A stretch of 64,000 bases of DNA, taken from Aurantiochytrium sp. KH105 (taxonomy: Eukaryota > Sar > Bigyra > Thraustochytrida > Thraustochytriidae). Where the stretch lies: contig BGKB01000058.1 in assembly GCA_003116975.1 (NCBI GenBank), forward strand, positions 62,001-126,000. The letters run 5' to 3'. The translations under genes were made by a program, and so were the position numbers. This document shows positions 50,011 through 62,539 of this stretch, piece by piece (position 1 is the stretch's first letter; every line of letters begins with the position of its first letter). The notes beneath the pieces are model-generated. The model worked only from the letters and a program-made list of their open reading frames with translations. It searched no databases and was not told the origin of the DNA.

Positions 50011-50332
50011 CTAGCCCCCCCTAGACGTTTCCTACGTGCCCAGACGCACCTAGGCGCTCCGCTACGACCCCTAGCACTGCGCAGCGCCCGCCGGGTCCGG
50101 TAGCTCCGCACCGCCCGCCGCAGCAGAGGGGCTAGGGTAGCGCGGAAGTCCGGCGCGGACGGGCGCCGAGGTTCGCCTCTAGGGTCCGCGCGGGGATAGG
50201 GTGTGTGTGTATGAGTGTGTTCTTGCGGCGGCCGTCTGCCTTTTCGCCCTGTGGCTCGCTAGTACGACTGCGGGGACAGATGCTACTCACTTTCTGCTAG
50301 CGAGCGCGGACGTGTGCTAGCGCTGCGCCTAG
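50011..50332. promoter_or_regulatory. CTAG array upstream of the QCR9-like gene
   Basis: Ten CTAG tetramers in 322 bp, at 50011, 50021, 50050, 50071, 50132, 50179, 50259, 50297, 50317 and 50329, most inside CCCTAG, GCTAGGG or GCTAGCG. CTAG is sparse elsewhere in this window. It lies 130-450 bp upstream of the QCR9-like start codon, a position that suits a promoter element array. The 10-mer CCCTAGCACT here (50069-50078) recurs at 38067-38076. Confidence 0.4.
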
Positions 50333-50687
50333 CTGGAATGAGTGTCACTGGGCCTGTTGCCCTGCTCTTATCGCCCCCTGCGCCTCCGCAGTACCGTCTG
50401 TCGCTTTGCTGGTTGCAGCCTTGGCTTTCTCTCCTCTCCGTCTGATGGCTGGCTCGCTGGCGTGCATGCACATCACGGCGCCCCACCATGGCCTGTGGCC
50501 ATGCATGCTGGCAGCCAGGCCAGACTCGGAGTTGTCGTACGCGCCCCAACGTTCCGCCGCTCTTTCTTGGCTCCCGTCTTCTTCTCCTTCGCGTTTGTTC
50601 TCCCGTCGCGCCTCTGCCTTTTAGGTCCTTGGCGAGCGACTGTTCGGAGACAACAGACACACAGACAGACAAACAGACACATACAGG

Positions 50688-50713
50688 GAGAGAGAGAGAG
50701 AGAGAGAGAGAGA
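50688..50713. repeat. (AG)n dinucleotide run
   Basis: Twelve to thirteen AG units, preceded by a CAGA-rich stretch; non-coding. Confidence 0.9.
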
Positions 50714-51315
50714 CATCTCACCGCTTCGAGCCCCGTGCCAGCCAGGTCCGTGGCTCCCGCCAGAGCGCGCACGCGTGCCGTCTCCGTGCCTCCGCTGCGG
50801 ACCGCCCGTGCCGCTCGATCGTGCGTCACACAGACATCGCGATGCCGCGCCTCGGGCGGCGTCTGCTCTTGTCTCGTGTTTCGCCTCGTTTTCGTCTCGT
50901 GCTTTCTCTCTCAGCTCCTTCTACTGTCTGGGTCGCGGCCGCTATCGGTCGTTAAAAGGCAGCTGGGCCGCTTTCTTTTCCCCCCTTTTTTTCTTTCTTT
51001 CTTTGCTTCTTTCTGGCTGACGCGCGCGTATAGAACTTATTTGCGGGCGAGCAACCTGCAGTTCCGGCGCCTGTCCCACGTCTACCTGCGCGTTCCTTCC
51101 AACCAGCCATGCCGCTTCTTCCACTCGTTTCTTTTTTCCCTTCTTTCCTCGTTCCTTTTCTTTATACTTTTCTTTTTCTCTTTTTCCCTTTTCTCTTTTT
51201 TCAAAATTCTTTCTTTTTCTTACGTTTTGCTCACGGGCAGGCACACTCAAGCACGCAAGCGAGAGAGCCTACCGCGCAGCACGCTTGCCTCGCGCGGTCT
51301 CCATCGGGCTCCGAG

Positions 51316-51373
51316 CGACCGACCGACCGACCGACCGACCAACCGACCGACGGACCGACCGACCGACCGACCA
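51316..51373. repeat. (GACC)n imperfect array
   Basis: About fourteen GACC units with CAACC/GACG interruptions. Frames across it read poly-(Asp-Arg-Pro-Thr), a translation artefact. Confidence 0.9.
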
Positions 51374-54300
51374 ACGGGCCTTCCTGCCGACCGGCCCGGA
51401 TGCCGGCCTGCCTTCTTTCTTTCTTGCCCTCTGGCTCGAAAGACAGACATCCAGACAGGCCGGGAGGGGCCTGTCGCACCACGCGCCTGGTCCACCCTCC
51501 CCTTCCCACCCTTGGATCTCCTCCGCTCCTCCGCGCCCTCGGAGCCGACCCGCGACGCAGCAGCGACCGACCGGCCGACCGGCCGACTCAAGAAGGTTTC
51601 GGCGACCTTAGGATCGGCGGCAGTCGCCACCTGCCGCTGCGCGATGATCGCTCAAATGTTTCCCGTGCCCCATACATGGAAATTGCGCCACCGGCCAGCT
51701 ACGTGCGAGCGCTGCTCCGCACTGCACGCACCAGGATGGCACGATTGATCGTCGTGCCGTGAATCGCTCCGGCGCGGAGCCCCGGGCCTCGCGGCGCGTT
51801 CGGGCCTCGTTCGCGCCGGCAAGGCTGCATAGGCAGGAAGGCAGCTGGGTGAACGCGTGCTGGGTCTCGGGCTCTCGCGTTGCTTTCCCACCGCCGTGCG
51901 TGTGTGTGCATTCACACTGGAAATTGATCGATCGATCGATCAATCGATCTCGCGGCCGCAACGAAAGAGAATTTTTTATTTTAAAATTTCCCTCCTCTCC
52001 TTTCTTCCATCCCTTCTTCCATTTTCTTTTTCCTTTTCTTTTACGAGGCCTAATTAGTGTTACGCCGCGACTTGTTGCCCTGAGAGTTGGGATGGCACGG
52101 ACTTCTCCGCCGCGGCCAACGAAGAACCGAGTTATTCCACTGTCTGGCTCCCGGTGACTGGCAAACGCAGCTTGCTTTGAAAACGCGGCGCCGCAATGCG
52201 ATTCAACTCGCCCTGACCGGCGAGCTGGCTGCTGCGGCTGCTGGCCGCCGGCGCGTCCGGGGAAGCATTGCACTTTCTCGCTTCCGCTCCGATTGCTCCG
52301 GGAGGTAGCCCCGCGAGCCGCAACATCCATCCATCAATCCTTCCTTCCTTCCTTCCATGACCATGTTAATCTCCCCTCTTCGCGTCGCGACATTCGGAAC
52401 AGGCCTGCAAGAAGATCGTAAATTGCACGACGACAGCATCAATCATGGCCACAACCTGCCAGAAGAGCAAGCACAAGGCGCGGTCCCAGAGGGAAATCAC
52501 GCAACGAGTTGAGAAGCGTCTTTCGCGGCCTATTTTGACATCTTCCGGTCCATCATGAAGATCACGACACCGGAGGCACGAATCTCGCGCGGCCTCTTTC
52601 CTGGCCGCCGCCCGCACCGCGGTGACTTTGACAGGCAGAGGCGGTAGGTGAGGCTCGCAGGGGCAGCATCGCAGTAACTGTAGATTAGCTAGCTGGCTGC
52701 AGCCAACTTGCATGTCGGTCGCCGTGGTCGATCGCGGCGCGAGGACCGTCCCTGCGCCGCGGCGTCAGAAACTGGCTCGTGGCGAGGCGACGCGCAACTT
52801 CGTCCGCGTGCATGCATGCATGTATGCATGCATGCGTCCTCGTCGACGACGGTGGTGGATAGATGCTTGGTTGGACGGACAGCCACCTCTCATCGCCTCG
52901 CCTCGAGTCGACCCGCATCGCGACGACCGCCCGGCGGTGGTGGCTGGCGGAGCGGGAAAAGTAAATTGAATTGAACAGAATTGAACAGAACTGACAGAGA
53001 ATCATCTCGCATTGAACAAAACCGACTCAACCAGAATTGAATCGCGAATCATTCGCTGCCGGAGGGGAGAAGCTCGAGTCTCACGCAGGCAGCGAAGCAG
53101 CCGTGACGGCGGCCGGGAACCTGCCTCATGATGATATCACGTCGACGCTTGACTTTCCGCGACGCGGTTCGAGACTGGCCGGCCTCGCCCACAATCGCCC
53201 GCTCGAGCGGGCCGACGATGTCGTCAACGCTGGTCTAGAGGCAGCATGCACAGCGTTGATGATGTTGCTAGCCACCATGGCCAGCGGCCACGGAAGAAGG
53301 CCACCTGGCTGGCTGCTTTCGAATGGGGCCGAAGCTCTCTCTCTCCTCAGGTTGTCGCAGTCCACTGCCACACCGCCACTACCACCGTGCGAGCCAAGGC
53401 TGGCGCGTGCATTGCGGGGAGACGCGTGCTGGCTGGCAGGCGATTGAGTAAATGATGCAAGCAAGCCGTGTCACTCCCCATGGTCGCTCGCCCCGCGTTC
53501 CTGGGTCGGATGGCGGTGGCCATTTTGCTCGCCTCTCCTGCACGAGGACGCAAAATTTCCGCCAGTCGTCGGGCCCAGCGACCGTCGGCCACACGGAAGC
53601 GAGGACATCCAGGCCGGACGTTTGGCAAGACTTCTTTCTTGCTCCGCCTCCCGCGCCCGCCACCAACCCAACCGCGCCATCAACCGTGGCGCAGCCGCCG
53701 AGGGAGGCTGTTTGTATTTCTCTCCCTCTCTCTCCCTCTCTCTCAAAAACCGTAGCGGAAGGAAACCGCACCATGGCTGTGGGGAGCGGCAGCCCGCAGC
53801 TGAACGTAGCTGCGGCCTCCGACGTTCCCTGTCCCACCCCTGCCGCCGCCCTATGTCGACCGCCCCGCAGCGGCCCCGCTCCGGCCTGGCCCCCAGTGAC
53901 CGCAGCCGCTGTGCCGCAGCCGGCCGGGCGATGCGCGAACGACGGGCCGGTCAGCAAGCCGATCGTCGCCACCGCCGCCGCGCGCTTTCTCAGGGCCCGC
54001 CTGCGCGGCGTCCATGGGCCGCGCCCGCGGTGAGCGAGGGAGTCGGGGCGGGCGGGATGCGAGTGGCCGCCGCCGCCGCCGCCGCGACTGGTGCGGGAGC
54101 CGCAACCTTTTTTGCGGTGCGCGACGGATGGATGGCGGTTGCCCCGTTTGGATGGATTTGCATTGACAGCGAGGCGAACACAAGCAGCATTGCAGCCAGA
54201 GGCCCGCGCGGGGCCTGTCTGCACTGCAGCGTGGACAAGAGCAAGGGCAGGGACAACGTCCGGCGCCTGGCCGGCGGGAAGGTGGATTGGAATGCCCCCC

Positions 54301-54562
54301 CCGACGAGCCTCTTGCAGGGACGCGGAACGGGCGGGCTTTCTTTCGCTGCATTCGCTGGATCCACCCTCGATCGAAAGGAAGACCTGCGTCGCGGGAGCA
54401 AGGAACTGCAAGCGGTGGCGGGGAGCCCCGGGTATCTATCAATCAATCTGTCTATCTCGCGATAAGTAGCATTGGCGGGGCGAATGGTTGGCGGATGGGC
54501 GGGCGTCCAGGCAGGCGAGACCTGCGTTTGCTCGCTTCGTCTCAAGAGCCACGCACTGACTG

Positions 54563-54589
54563 GCCGACCGACCGACCGACCGACCGACC
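54563..54589. repeat. (CCGA)n array
   Basis: Six perfect CCGA units; same family as 11738-11770 and 51316-51373. Confidence 0.9.
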
Positions 54590-54981
54590 TCCTTGGCAGT
54601 TCCTCGGCAGTCGACAACTCCGCGTCGCCTTGCGCTGCGCCGCTCACGCAGACGCTTGCAGCTCTTGCGTTGGGCTGGCTTCGACTCGGATTTCGTCGGG
54701 AACCCTCCGTCCATTTCATTTGCCTCGATCGGGACATAAAAGGCTTCCTGACGGCGAGGTAAAACGAAGCGGGTATGTGAAGTCAATCGCCGTCTGGCTG
54801 CAGCCTTCGTTTAGAAATCATCGCCAGTGGCAGATTGATGCCAATGGCCAAAGCTAAATAACTGGCGACGGATCGCGTCGCAAAACGCGCTTCGCTTCTT
54901 GCACTATGGCGGCACAGCCAGCGCGAGAGCCAGGTGGGGCGCGCATTTGTAGTGCCCTCGATTCGCGTCGCGCCCTAAGGC

Positions 54982-55020
54982 GTTCGTTCGTTCGTTCGAT
55001 CGATCGATCGATCGATCGAT
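54982..55020. repeat. (TTCG)n then (GATC)n
   Basis: Four TTCG units run directly into six GATC units. The GATC part is a perfect self-complementary run; similar GATC runs lie at 51928-51942 and 56477-56493. Confidence 0.9.
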
Positions 55021-55949
55021 GGAAAGCAATCTGCTTCGCGTCGCCCATTCGCCACCGACGCGCGCAATGCCGACAGCGACTTTCTCTCTCCCGCCTTGGC
55101 CGTTGCGAGGCCGCGTCCCTTTCTCTTCCCGTCGTGGACGGGGCGGCGCCGTGCTGGTCCTGCGGCCGGTCGCGTCGGTCGCAGGGAGCGCACTACTGGC
55201 AGCTCACTGAAGCTGCTGGCTGGCCGGAGGCGCGCCTGCCTCGGGCAGCCTGAGCTGCAGGCAACGAGGTCGTCCGTCGCGCGAGCATTGCGGCCTCTTG
55301 CAGCTGGCTGCAAGAAATGCTGCAGCCAGCTGCAACCAAGCGAGCGCCTTGCATTGAAGTCTCGTCGCCTTGGCCTGCCCACAGCCGCACGACTCGAACG
55401 CGGGCGGCGCGGAGGCGAGTACGCGCGAGTTCACGCACGCGAGTAAGTACAAGCCTCTTGGCTGTGCGTCCAACCAACCTCGCGACGATGACGAAGACGA
55501 AGACGAAGACGAAGACGAAGGCGCAGGAGAACTCGAAGCGGTTCGTGTTTCTTCGGTCTCACTCTTCCTCGCATTCTTTCCCTCATGTCAGGGCGTTCGT
55601 TTGCGATGAGTAAAAATGGATGGACGGAGGATGCTCGAGTCGAGTCGAGTCGAGTCGGTCGGACCGTGCCAGCGTCGTCCATTCGAGCTCTGTCTCCCGC
55701 CCGAGGCCTGCTCGCTTCGCGTCCTGCTGCTTAGCGCCCTACCGCCGCTCGGATTCTCTGCTCTGCTCTGCTGCTCTGCTCGCAGGCCAGTCCTCCTCCG
55801 ACGAGACTCAATCGCAGCGCGTGCGGCGCCGCGCGGTGCGTTCCTCCGCCGCGCGGGCCGCAACACTTTTCCGGCCAAGTGAGCGGCGCGAGCAACTTCT
55901 TCTTCGACATGAGCACTTTTCACCAAGTCGTGCTCGCTCGCTCGCCTAA

Positions 55950-56220
55950 CCTTGCCATGCCTTGCCATGCCTTGCCTTGCCTTGCCTTGCATTGCGTCGC
56001 GTGCGACAGCGAGGGTCAGCGGACGACGACTGGCGGCAGGACGGGGCGAGCGTTTGGGTTGGTTCTTCTTCGTCTCGCTGTTGGTTCGCCTTGTGTTTGT
56101 CCGCGCAGCTAGCCGCTTGGTTTGCGAGCCCACCTCCGCCCAAGAACGATCACAATGCAATGCAAGGCAATGCAAGGCAAGGCAAGGCAACGAAACGCAA
56201 GGCAACGAAACGCAAGCAAG
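55950..56220. repeat. Inverted CCTTG / CAAGG arms
   Basis: The left arm 55950-55995 is built of CCTTG and CCATG units (CCTTGCCATGCCTTGCC). The right arm 56153-56220 is built of CAATG and CAAGG units (GCAATGCAAGGCAATGC). They are approximate reverse complements about 157 bp apart, so a transcript through them could form a long stem-loop. Confidence 0.7.
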
Positions 56221-56861
56221 AGCAAGGCGGCAGCGGCGCGGATCGATCGCTTCTCTCTCGCCCCGCTCAACGTGAAGGCGGGAACTGCGACGGACGCGAG
56301 GCGCGGCGGCGGGGCGAGGAGCGTTCGAGGAGGCCGCAGAAAGTGCAGCGGCGCGGGCGCATCTTCCTTTCTTGCTTTTTCTTTTTCTTTTTCCCCTCCC
56401 TTCGTGTGCAACTTACCTCACTTCACTTTTTCCGAGGAAAGGAAAGAAAAAAAGACTTGCTTGCTTCGAAGAACGATCGATCGATCGATCGATCAGTGGA
56501 TCGAACTGCAAAAATCGGCCGAGGCTAGGCAGGTCTCCTCTTGACTCGTCTCGCACGCGAAGGTTTTCAGGTTCCGGCGCCAGCAGCCACTGCCAGTTGG
56601 CTGCTCAGCTGGCTGCTGGCGCGGGTGAGGTCGACCTGACAGACAGATGGCTCGAAAAAAGGAAGGCGATGCATGCGTGGCCAATGACCAGAGGCGACCC
56701 GTTCGGCCCTTGATGGGGCTCGCGCACTTTCCCCGCCCCGCCGACCGTCGACCACTTTTGTAAAAGAAGAACTAACTAGCAGCCTCCTCTTTCTAGCCCA
56801 GGAAAAGAAGAAGAAAAGGGAAGAAGAAACGAAGAATCAGCAAGCCAGGACGACCTCGATA

Positions 56862-56914
56862 TGCTCTGCTCTGCTCTGCTCTGCTCTGCTCTGCTCTGCT
56901 CTGCTCTGCTCTGC
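56862..56914. repeat. (GCTCT)n pentamer array
   Basis: About ten and a half perfect TGCTC units, uninterrupted; non-coding. Confidence 0.95.
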
Positions 56915-57580
56915 CTGAGCGAAGGGAAGAGCGGAGACGTGCGTCGCACTGACTGTGACAGCAGCGGTCGCCTGCCACGTTCGTCGGCGCCGTCCCGGCC
57001 GGTCGGCTGGCTGGCGTGGCCGCTGCCGGCGACAGGTTTCGTGCCGCGAGCGAGCGCGAGCGCGAGCACGCGCAGCAGCACAGCGAGTCCCTCTCTGCGC
57101 ACTGTCACCGTCTTACGTAGAGGAAACGATCAACAACTGAAGCAAGCAAGAAATAAAGCAAGATTGAACGCAAGCGAGCAGGCAACAGCATGTTGAAAAA
57201 CAAACAAAGCCTCGCCTCGACGGGACGCGGCTCGCGTCAAGCACGCGGTGCGGCAGCCCCGTCCAGCGCCTGGCTCCCGGAGCACAGATTCACGGCAGCT
57301 CGCGACCCCGATTCCGTCCCCGTTCGTCGCCTCGCTTTTCGCCGTGGTGCACGTGCTAGGTGCTCGCACGTACGTGTACGTACGTACCGCTCGTGTCGCA
57401 GGGCGTCGCCGAAGCGGCGCCTTCCCTGGAGCAGGTCCGCGTCGCGACGGAGGCGGCGCTCTTGCATTCGTTGCGGTTGCGGTTGACGGATGGAAGGAAG
57501 CGGAAGGCGCCTCCGACGTGTCGCAGCGGCGGCAGCGGCGTTAGCCAGCGGCGGTGGTTTGGGATGGTCCTCGGGTTACG

Positions 57581-57630
57581 GTGCGGTGCGGTGCGATGCG
57601 GTGCGATGCGGTGCGATGCGATGCAGTGCG
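57581..57630. repeat. (GTGCG/GATGC)n pentamer array
   Basis: Ten units of GTGCG and GATGC in mixed order, same family as 49301-49340. Confidence 0.85.
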
Positions 57631-60060
57631 AGCGGTGGTTGCAGTTGGTTGCTGTTGGTTGGTTTTCTCGAGCCGGAGCCGCTTTGCCGCAGGGCCTATT
57701 GGGAGGGTATGTATGGGGGGCGAAAGAATGGTGCAGACGGTTGGATCGAGTTGAGCCGGGACCGGAGAAGGTCGCGAAGACGACGCAAAAGCGGGAGGCG
57801 GGAACGATCATCTGGCTGGTGGCTGGTCGTGCCCATTCCAACCAGTCCAAACCAAACCAGATCAATCCAAACCAAAACAAATGGCAAACCAAAACAAATG
57901 GCAAATCAAGTCAAATCGAATCGAATCGAATCAAATTAAACTGATCTCGCTGGGGTGGCTCGCTGGTGATGGATGCATTGTCGATGGTTCAAACCAAACA
58001 AAACCAAACCAAACCTTCGCTTTCCTTGGCCTGCGCTGCTCAGCTCTCCCCAGCTCTCCCCGCAAGATTCTTCGTCGCACCGCTCGCATCGTGCGCACGA
58101 CACGAAGGGGACGCCCGCCAGGCCGCAGCGTGGGACTCGGAAGAAGTCGGGGCGCCCAGGAGGAGGAAGCTGCCGCGGTGCGCGAGCCTCAGTCGCCTGC
58201 CAGCTATAGGCCTACACACATTCAATCATTCTTTCTTCCACTCATTCACATTGCTTATTACGTGCAGCGGTCCCTGCACCGACTGCTAGTTACGCAGCTT
58301 TTCAAGTCCGCTTTGTGGAAGCTCGCTTCGCCCCACGCGCCTTGCTTCCTGCCGCGCGGGGCGGCGACAGCAGCAAGAGAGTCGCCAGTTAGGTCAGTCG
58401 AGTCGAGTCAGGTCCTTCCTTCCCAGCTTGAAACTCGACCAATCTTTTCGCGCCACTTGGCAGCTGCCACTGGTGTCTGCAGGCACGCAGGTAGGCAGGC
58501 ATGCAAGGCAGGCAAGCAGCCAGGCGATTCATTGTTTCCTCTTTGAGCCCTCCTTCGCTGCTCGCCCGGTCGCTCGCTCTGGCCGGCACTGGTGTCTGGC
58601 TTGGAGGGACCGAGGTCGACGCGACGCCCTCCGACAGGACCGCGAAATGCGAAACGCGGCTTGCTTGTCTGGGCTGGGCTGGCCAGGCTGACCGTGCCAC
58701 CAGCCAGCCAGTGATCACCATTCCCGAAGTCTCGAAGAAACGGGCAGCGAGGAGAGAGAGCTCCACAGCGAGAGGGTCTCGCCCCGACTCCTTCGGACCT
58801 GCCTCCCTGCACTGCCGCCACGGGCCGAGGCGGAGCGGCGTGAAGCGGAGCGGAGCTCCTTTCTCGCCGAGCACTGCACTGCAGTGCACTGCACGCGGCA
58901 GCGGCCGGGCAGCTCGAGTCTCGACTCGGCGCCGTCGCGAGTCTCGTCCTGCTGTCTTGACTCGGCCTCGTCCCCGTCTTGAGCGGTGCGGCGTGCTAGA
59001 CGAGGACAAAGTTCTTGTCCATTATCTATCTATCTATCTAGTATCTATCTGTCCCCAAGCTGTCTCGCCCCGACTCATCATACTAGTATACTCTTTCATC
59101 CCCGACGTTCCTCGTCGGCTCGCTCCGCAGCGTCAAGCACCGCCACGCTCCGGGTGGCGGCTGGCTGGCTGGCCGGCCGGTCGACCGACCCTCCTGCGCG
59201 GCCATGACTCGTCAGCTGCCACTGGCTGGCCGTCCATCGAACCACGGCGTGAGCGATCGGTCGATCGCTCGATCGACCGATCGGAGCCGAGCGCCGCGCC
59301 GCCACTCGGTCGGCCGCTCGCCCGATCGAGTGCGTGGCTCTTTTTCTCGCGCTCTCCTCCTTCCTACTGTGCAGGAGCAGCTGCAGGGGGAGGAACGGGG
59401 CGAGGCCGGCCGGCCGGCAAGCGCGCAGCGGCGCGCGAGCGAGCGCTGTGCGGGCCGCGCCGCGGGACGGGACGGCAGCGGACGCGGCGCAGCGAGGGAG
59501 GGAGCGAGCGAGGGAGACGGCGGCGACGGGGAGAGCGAGGCCGCGCCCGCGCCGCGGAGAAGCGAGGCGGGGCGCGAGGAGAGGAGGGGAGAGCAGGGGA
59601 GGGCGGAGGAGAGGGCCCGGAACGGGCTTGCCAAAAAGAACTTGGAAGTAGGAGGAGGAGGAAAAACGGAGAAGGAATTTGAAAGGGGGGAAAAAAGAGT
59701 TGAGATTTGCGTTAGTGGCCAGCAGCCAGACGGGGGGCCTGCCTGCCTGCCGGCCTGCCTGCCGCGCATCGCGTCGCATCGCATCGCATCGCATCGATCA
59801 CGACCGTGCGAGAGGAGTGAGCGAGGGACAGGAAGATGCGCGCGGCGGAGCTCTTTCTTTATTCCTGCCTTCCTTGGGCAGCGGCCAGGGCGGGGCCGAG
59901 AAAGGGCAGGACATGGGCGCGTACTGCCGCCGCCGTCCGCGCGCTCGCACTCGTTTGCGCACGCCTCGAGGGGATACTCGATTCAGGCCCACAGCGCGCA
60001 TGACACTTCTGCCGCCTCGGCTCCTTCCCTCCGCCCTGTTTCTTTTTCCATTTTCTCTCA

Positions 60061-60201
60061 TTTTCTTTTCTTTTCTTTTCTTTTCTTTTCTTTTCTTTTC
60101 TTTTCTTTTCTTTTCTTTTCTTTTCTTTTCTTTTCTTTTCTTTTCTTTTCTTTTCTTTTTCTTTCTTTTCTTTTCTTTTCTTTTCTTATCTTTTCTTTTC
60201 T
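60061..60201. repeat. (TTTTC)28 homopyrimidine array
   Basis: About 140 bp of nearly perfect TTTTC units with three small interruptions, the longest simple repeat in the window. It is a pure pyrimidine tract and therefore capable of triplex (H-DNA) formation. Confidence 0.95.
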
Positions 60202-60901
60202 GTTTACTACGATTATCTGTCTCGCGCTGTTGGGCGCAGGAGCAGCCACCATGCAGACTTGGAAGCCATGGAGGAGTGAGCCTTGGCTGCACGCTGGCCG
60301 ACCGGCCAGCTGGCCGGCCGCCCCGGCACGCGGGAGACTTGCGCGACCACCGTCCAGGGCCTGGCGGCCGTACGCTCGCCCCCCTGCCTGCTGCGCTTCC
60401 GTGTCAGCAGCTGGCAGCCTCGCTGTCGCTCGCCATCGGTCGCTTCGTCCACGATTTCCTTTCCATCTTTTCCTTTCGGCGCCTTCCTGTTCCCCGGGCT
60501 CTGTTCCCCCCCCCCCCCTCAGTTTTTCCTTTTTCTCCACTTGCTTGCTCGCTTTCTTTCTTTTCTTTCTTTCCTTTCCTCTTCTTTCTTTCTTTTTACC
60601 TTTCTTCCCTCTTTCGTTTCCTTTCTTTTCTTTCTTTCTGGAGAACAGCACGCGTGGACAGACAGACACACAGACAGACAGACAAATAGACAGACAGACG
60701 AGCGAGCAAACAGGCACAGACAAACAAACAATCAATCAAACGAAGGCACAAGCGAACGGCCGAGGAGGCCCAGCAGACGAACAAACTTCTAACCAGGCCG
60801 CGGAAGGGAGCCGCAGCGGGCAAGCCGAGCGCGCGGCCTCGCCAAGCGAAGAAAGCGAGAAAGCGGGCAAGCGTCGCGGAGGCGATCACACGCGGGAAGG
60901 A

Positions 60902-60964
60902 GCGTAGCGTAGCATCGCATAGCGTGGCATCGCATCGCATAGCATCGCATAGCATCGCATAGCA
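60902..60964. repeat. GCATC/GCATA pentamer array
   Basis: About twelve units mixing GCGTA, GCATC and GCATA; non-coding. Confidence 0.85.
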
Positions 60965-61516
60965 CCGATCGAGAGGCGAATTCAAATCGCAAAAGGAGGA
61001 GGCGAGGGGAACGTTCAAACCCTCGACGCCGAGACGCGCGGAGACGCGCGGACAGGCCTTCGCGCGCGCGAGCGAGAGGGAGAGCATCGCGCGCGGACGC
61101 AGGCGCGCGCGGCGGACGCGCGAGCAGGCGCGGAGAAAGAAAGAAGAAAGAAGCGATCGAATTGGGCATCGCGCGAATCAATCCGGGCTCGCAGGAGAAA
61201 GAAAGCGGCGGCCGAGCGAGCGAGCCGGCCAGCGAGAGCGGCCGAGGCCCCGCCCGCCCGCGCCCGCGCCCGCGCCCGCCCGCCGGCCCGCGCGAGAGTT
61301 GGGAAAACGCGCAGGCGAGGAATCTGGGGAAAAGGTTCGAATCCGAGCCGGCTGCGGCCATCCATCGATCCCTCCATCGAGCATCGATCGACCTACGCCG
61401 CCAAGGCCGGGCAGAGCGCGGCGAGCACAGCAGAGCAGGGCAGAGGCCAGCGACGCCGCGCAGCACGAGCGAGTGAACGAACGAACGAACGGCGGGGACG
61501 CGGCCAGCCGGCCAGT

Positions 61517-61550
61517 CAGACAGACAGACAGACAGACAGGCAGGCAGGCA
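61517..61550. repeat. (CAGA)n then (CAGG)n
   Basis: Five CAGA units change abruptly into three CAGG units. Confidence 0.9.
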
Positions 61551-62477
61551 GCAGAAAGGCCGTCAGGCTGAATCAAGCAGACTCTCGCCACATCTCCCAT
61601 CGCAACTCATCGCAACTCAACGCAAGCCAAAGCAACATAAAGCAAGGTTATAGGCAAGGCCAGGCCAGCTAAGGCAAGCCAAGGCAATCCGTCTCCGCGA
61701 CCCCGCCTCGTAGCCTTCCTGGCCGCGCCGAGCTCCGCGTGCGCCCAGCGTGCCCCGGTCGCCGTCGGCCTCCAGCGCGCCGTCTCCTTGGCCTCCTTTC
61801 TTTCGAGCGCATCTCATCTCATCGCACCTCAACGCAACTCAACTCAGCTCATCCCGTCGAGCTCAGGCTCGCGAGCCCGAGCCCGCGAGAACCTCCCTCC
61901 CGCGCGAGGCCGGACGGCCGGGTCGCGCGCCGAGCTAGCCAGCCCGCCCGCCCGCCCCAAGGAGCGAGGGAGGCCGCGCTCGCGAGCGTGTGAGCGCGCA
62001 GAGTCCCGGGACCTCGCGCGGAGACGAACATCGGACGCGGGACTGCCCGCCTGCCGCGAGGCGAGGCACGCGCGGCGCACGCGCAGCAGGCCGGGCCCTG
62101 CAGCTGCGCCCCGCGCGCGGCGCCTGCGCCTCGGACCTACCTCGGCCCCCGCGCCCCAACGCCGGGGGACTCGACGCGACGCGCTCTGCCGTGTCGAAAG
62201 TAAGAAAGAAAGAAAGAAAGCGAACCCACACAGGACTCGAGCGCAAGGAGGTCCCGTGCGCTGCAGCCTGCAGCAGCCTGCACGACCTGCTCTGAGGCCC
62301 AGAGCAAACACGCAACGAGACCGCAGGAGACAGCGAGCGCATAGCACACCTGACAGCAGCCTGGCTGCGACCGGCTGACCGTTCACGGCGAGAATCCATT
62401 TTGGCCTCAAAGAGCCTGACCTGCACGCGACCACATCGGCTGACTCTGCCTGTTCGCTTCCAGCGCACCACCCACCC

Positions 62478-62539
62478 AAGCAAGCAAGCAAGTAAGCAAG
62501 CAAGCCAACCAGCAAGCGACCACCCGCTTGCTTGCTTGC
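62478..62539. repeat. (AAGC)n and (CTTG)n inverted pair
   Basis: An AAGC run (62478-62505) is followed about 20 bp later by a complementary CTTG run (62526-62539). This is hairpin-capable and lies about 255 bp upstream of the KIX gene start. Confidence 0.85.

Noticed and set aside
59204-60907. Plus-strand frame of 567 codons
   Set aside because: Largely translated (TTTTC)n and other simple repeats (FSFLFFSFLF); no domain.
61270-61355. Possible tRNA, because GGTTCGAATCC at 61335-61345 matches a tRNA B-box
   Set aside because: The bases flanking the loop (AAAGG and CCGAG) do not pair as a T-stem, and no A-box or acceptor stem lies at the right distance.
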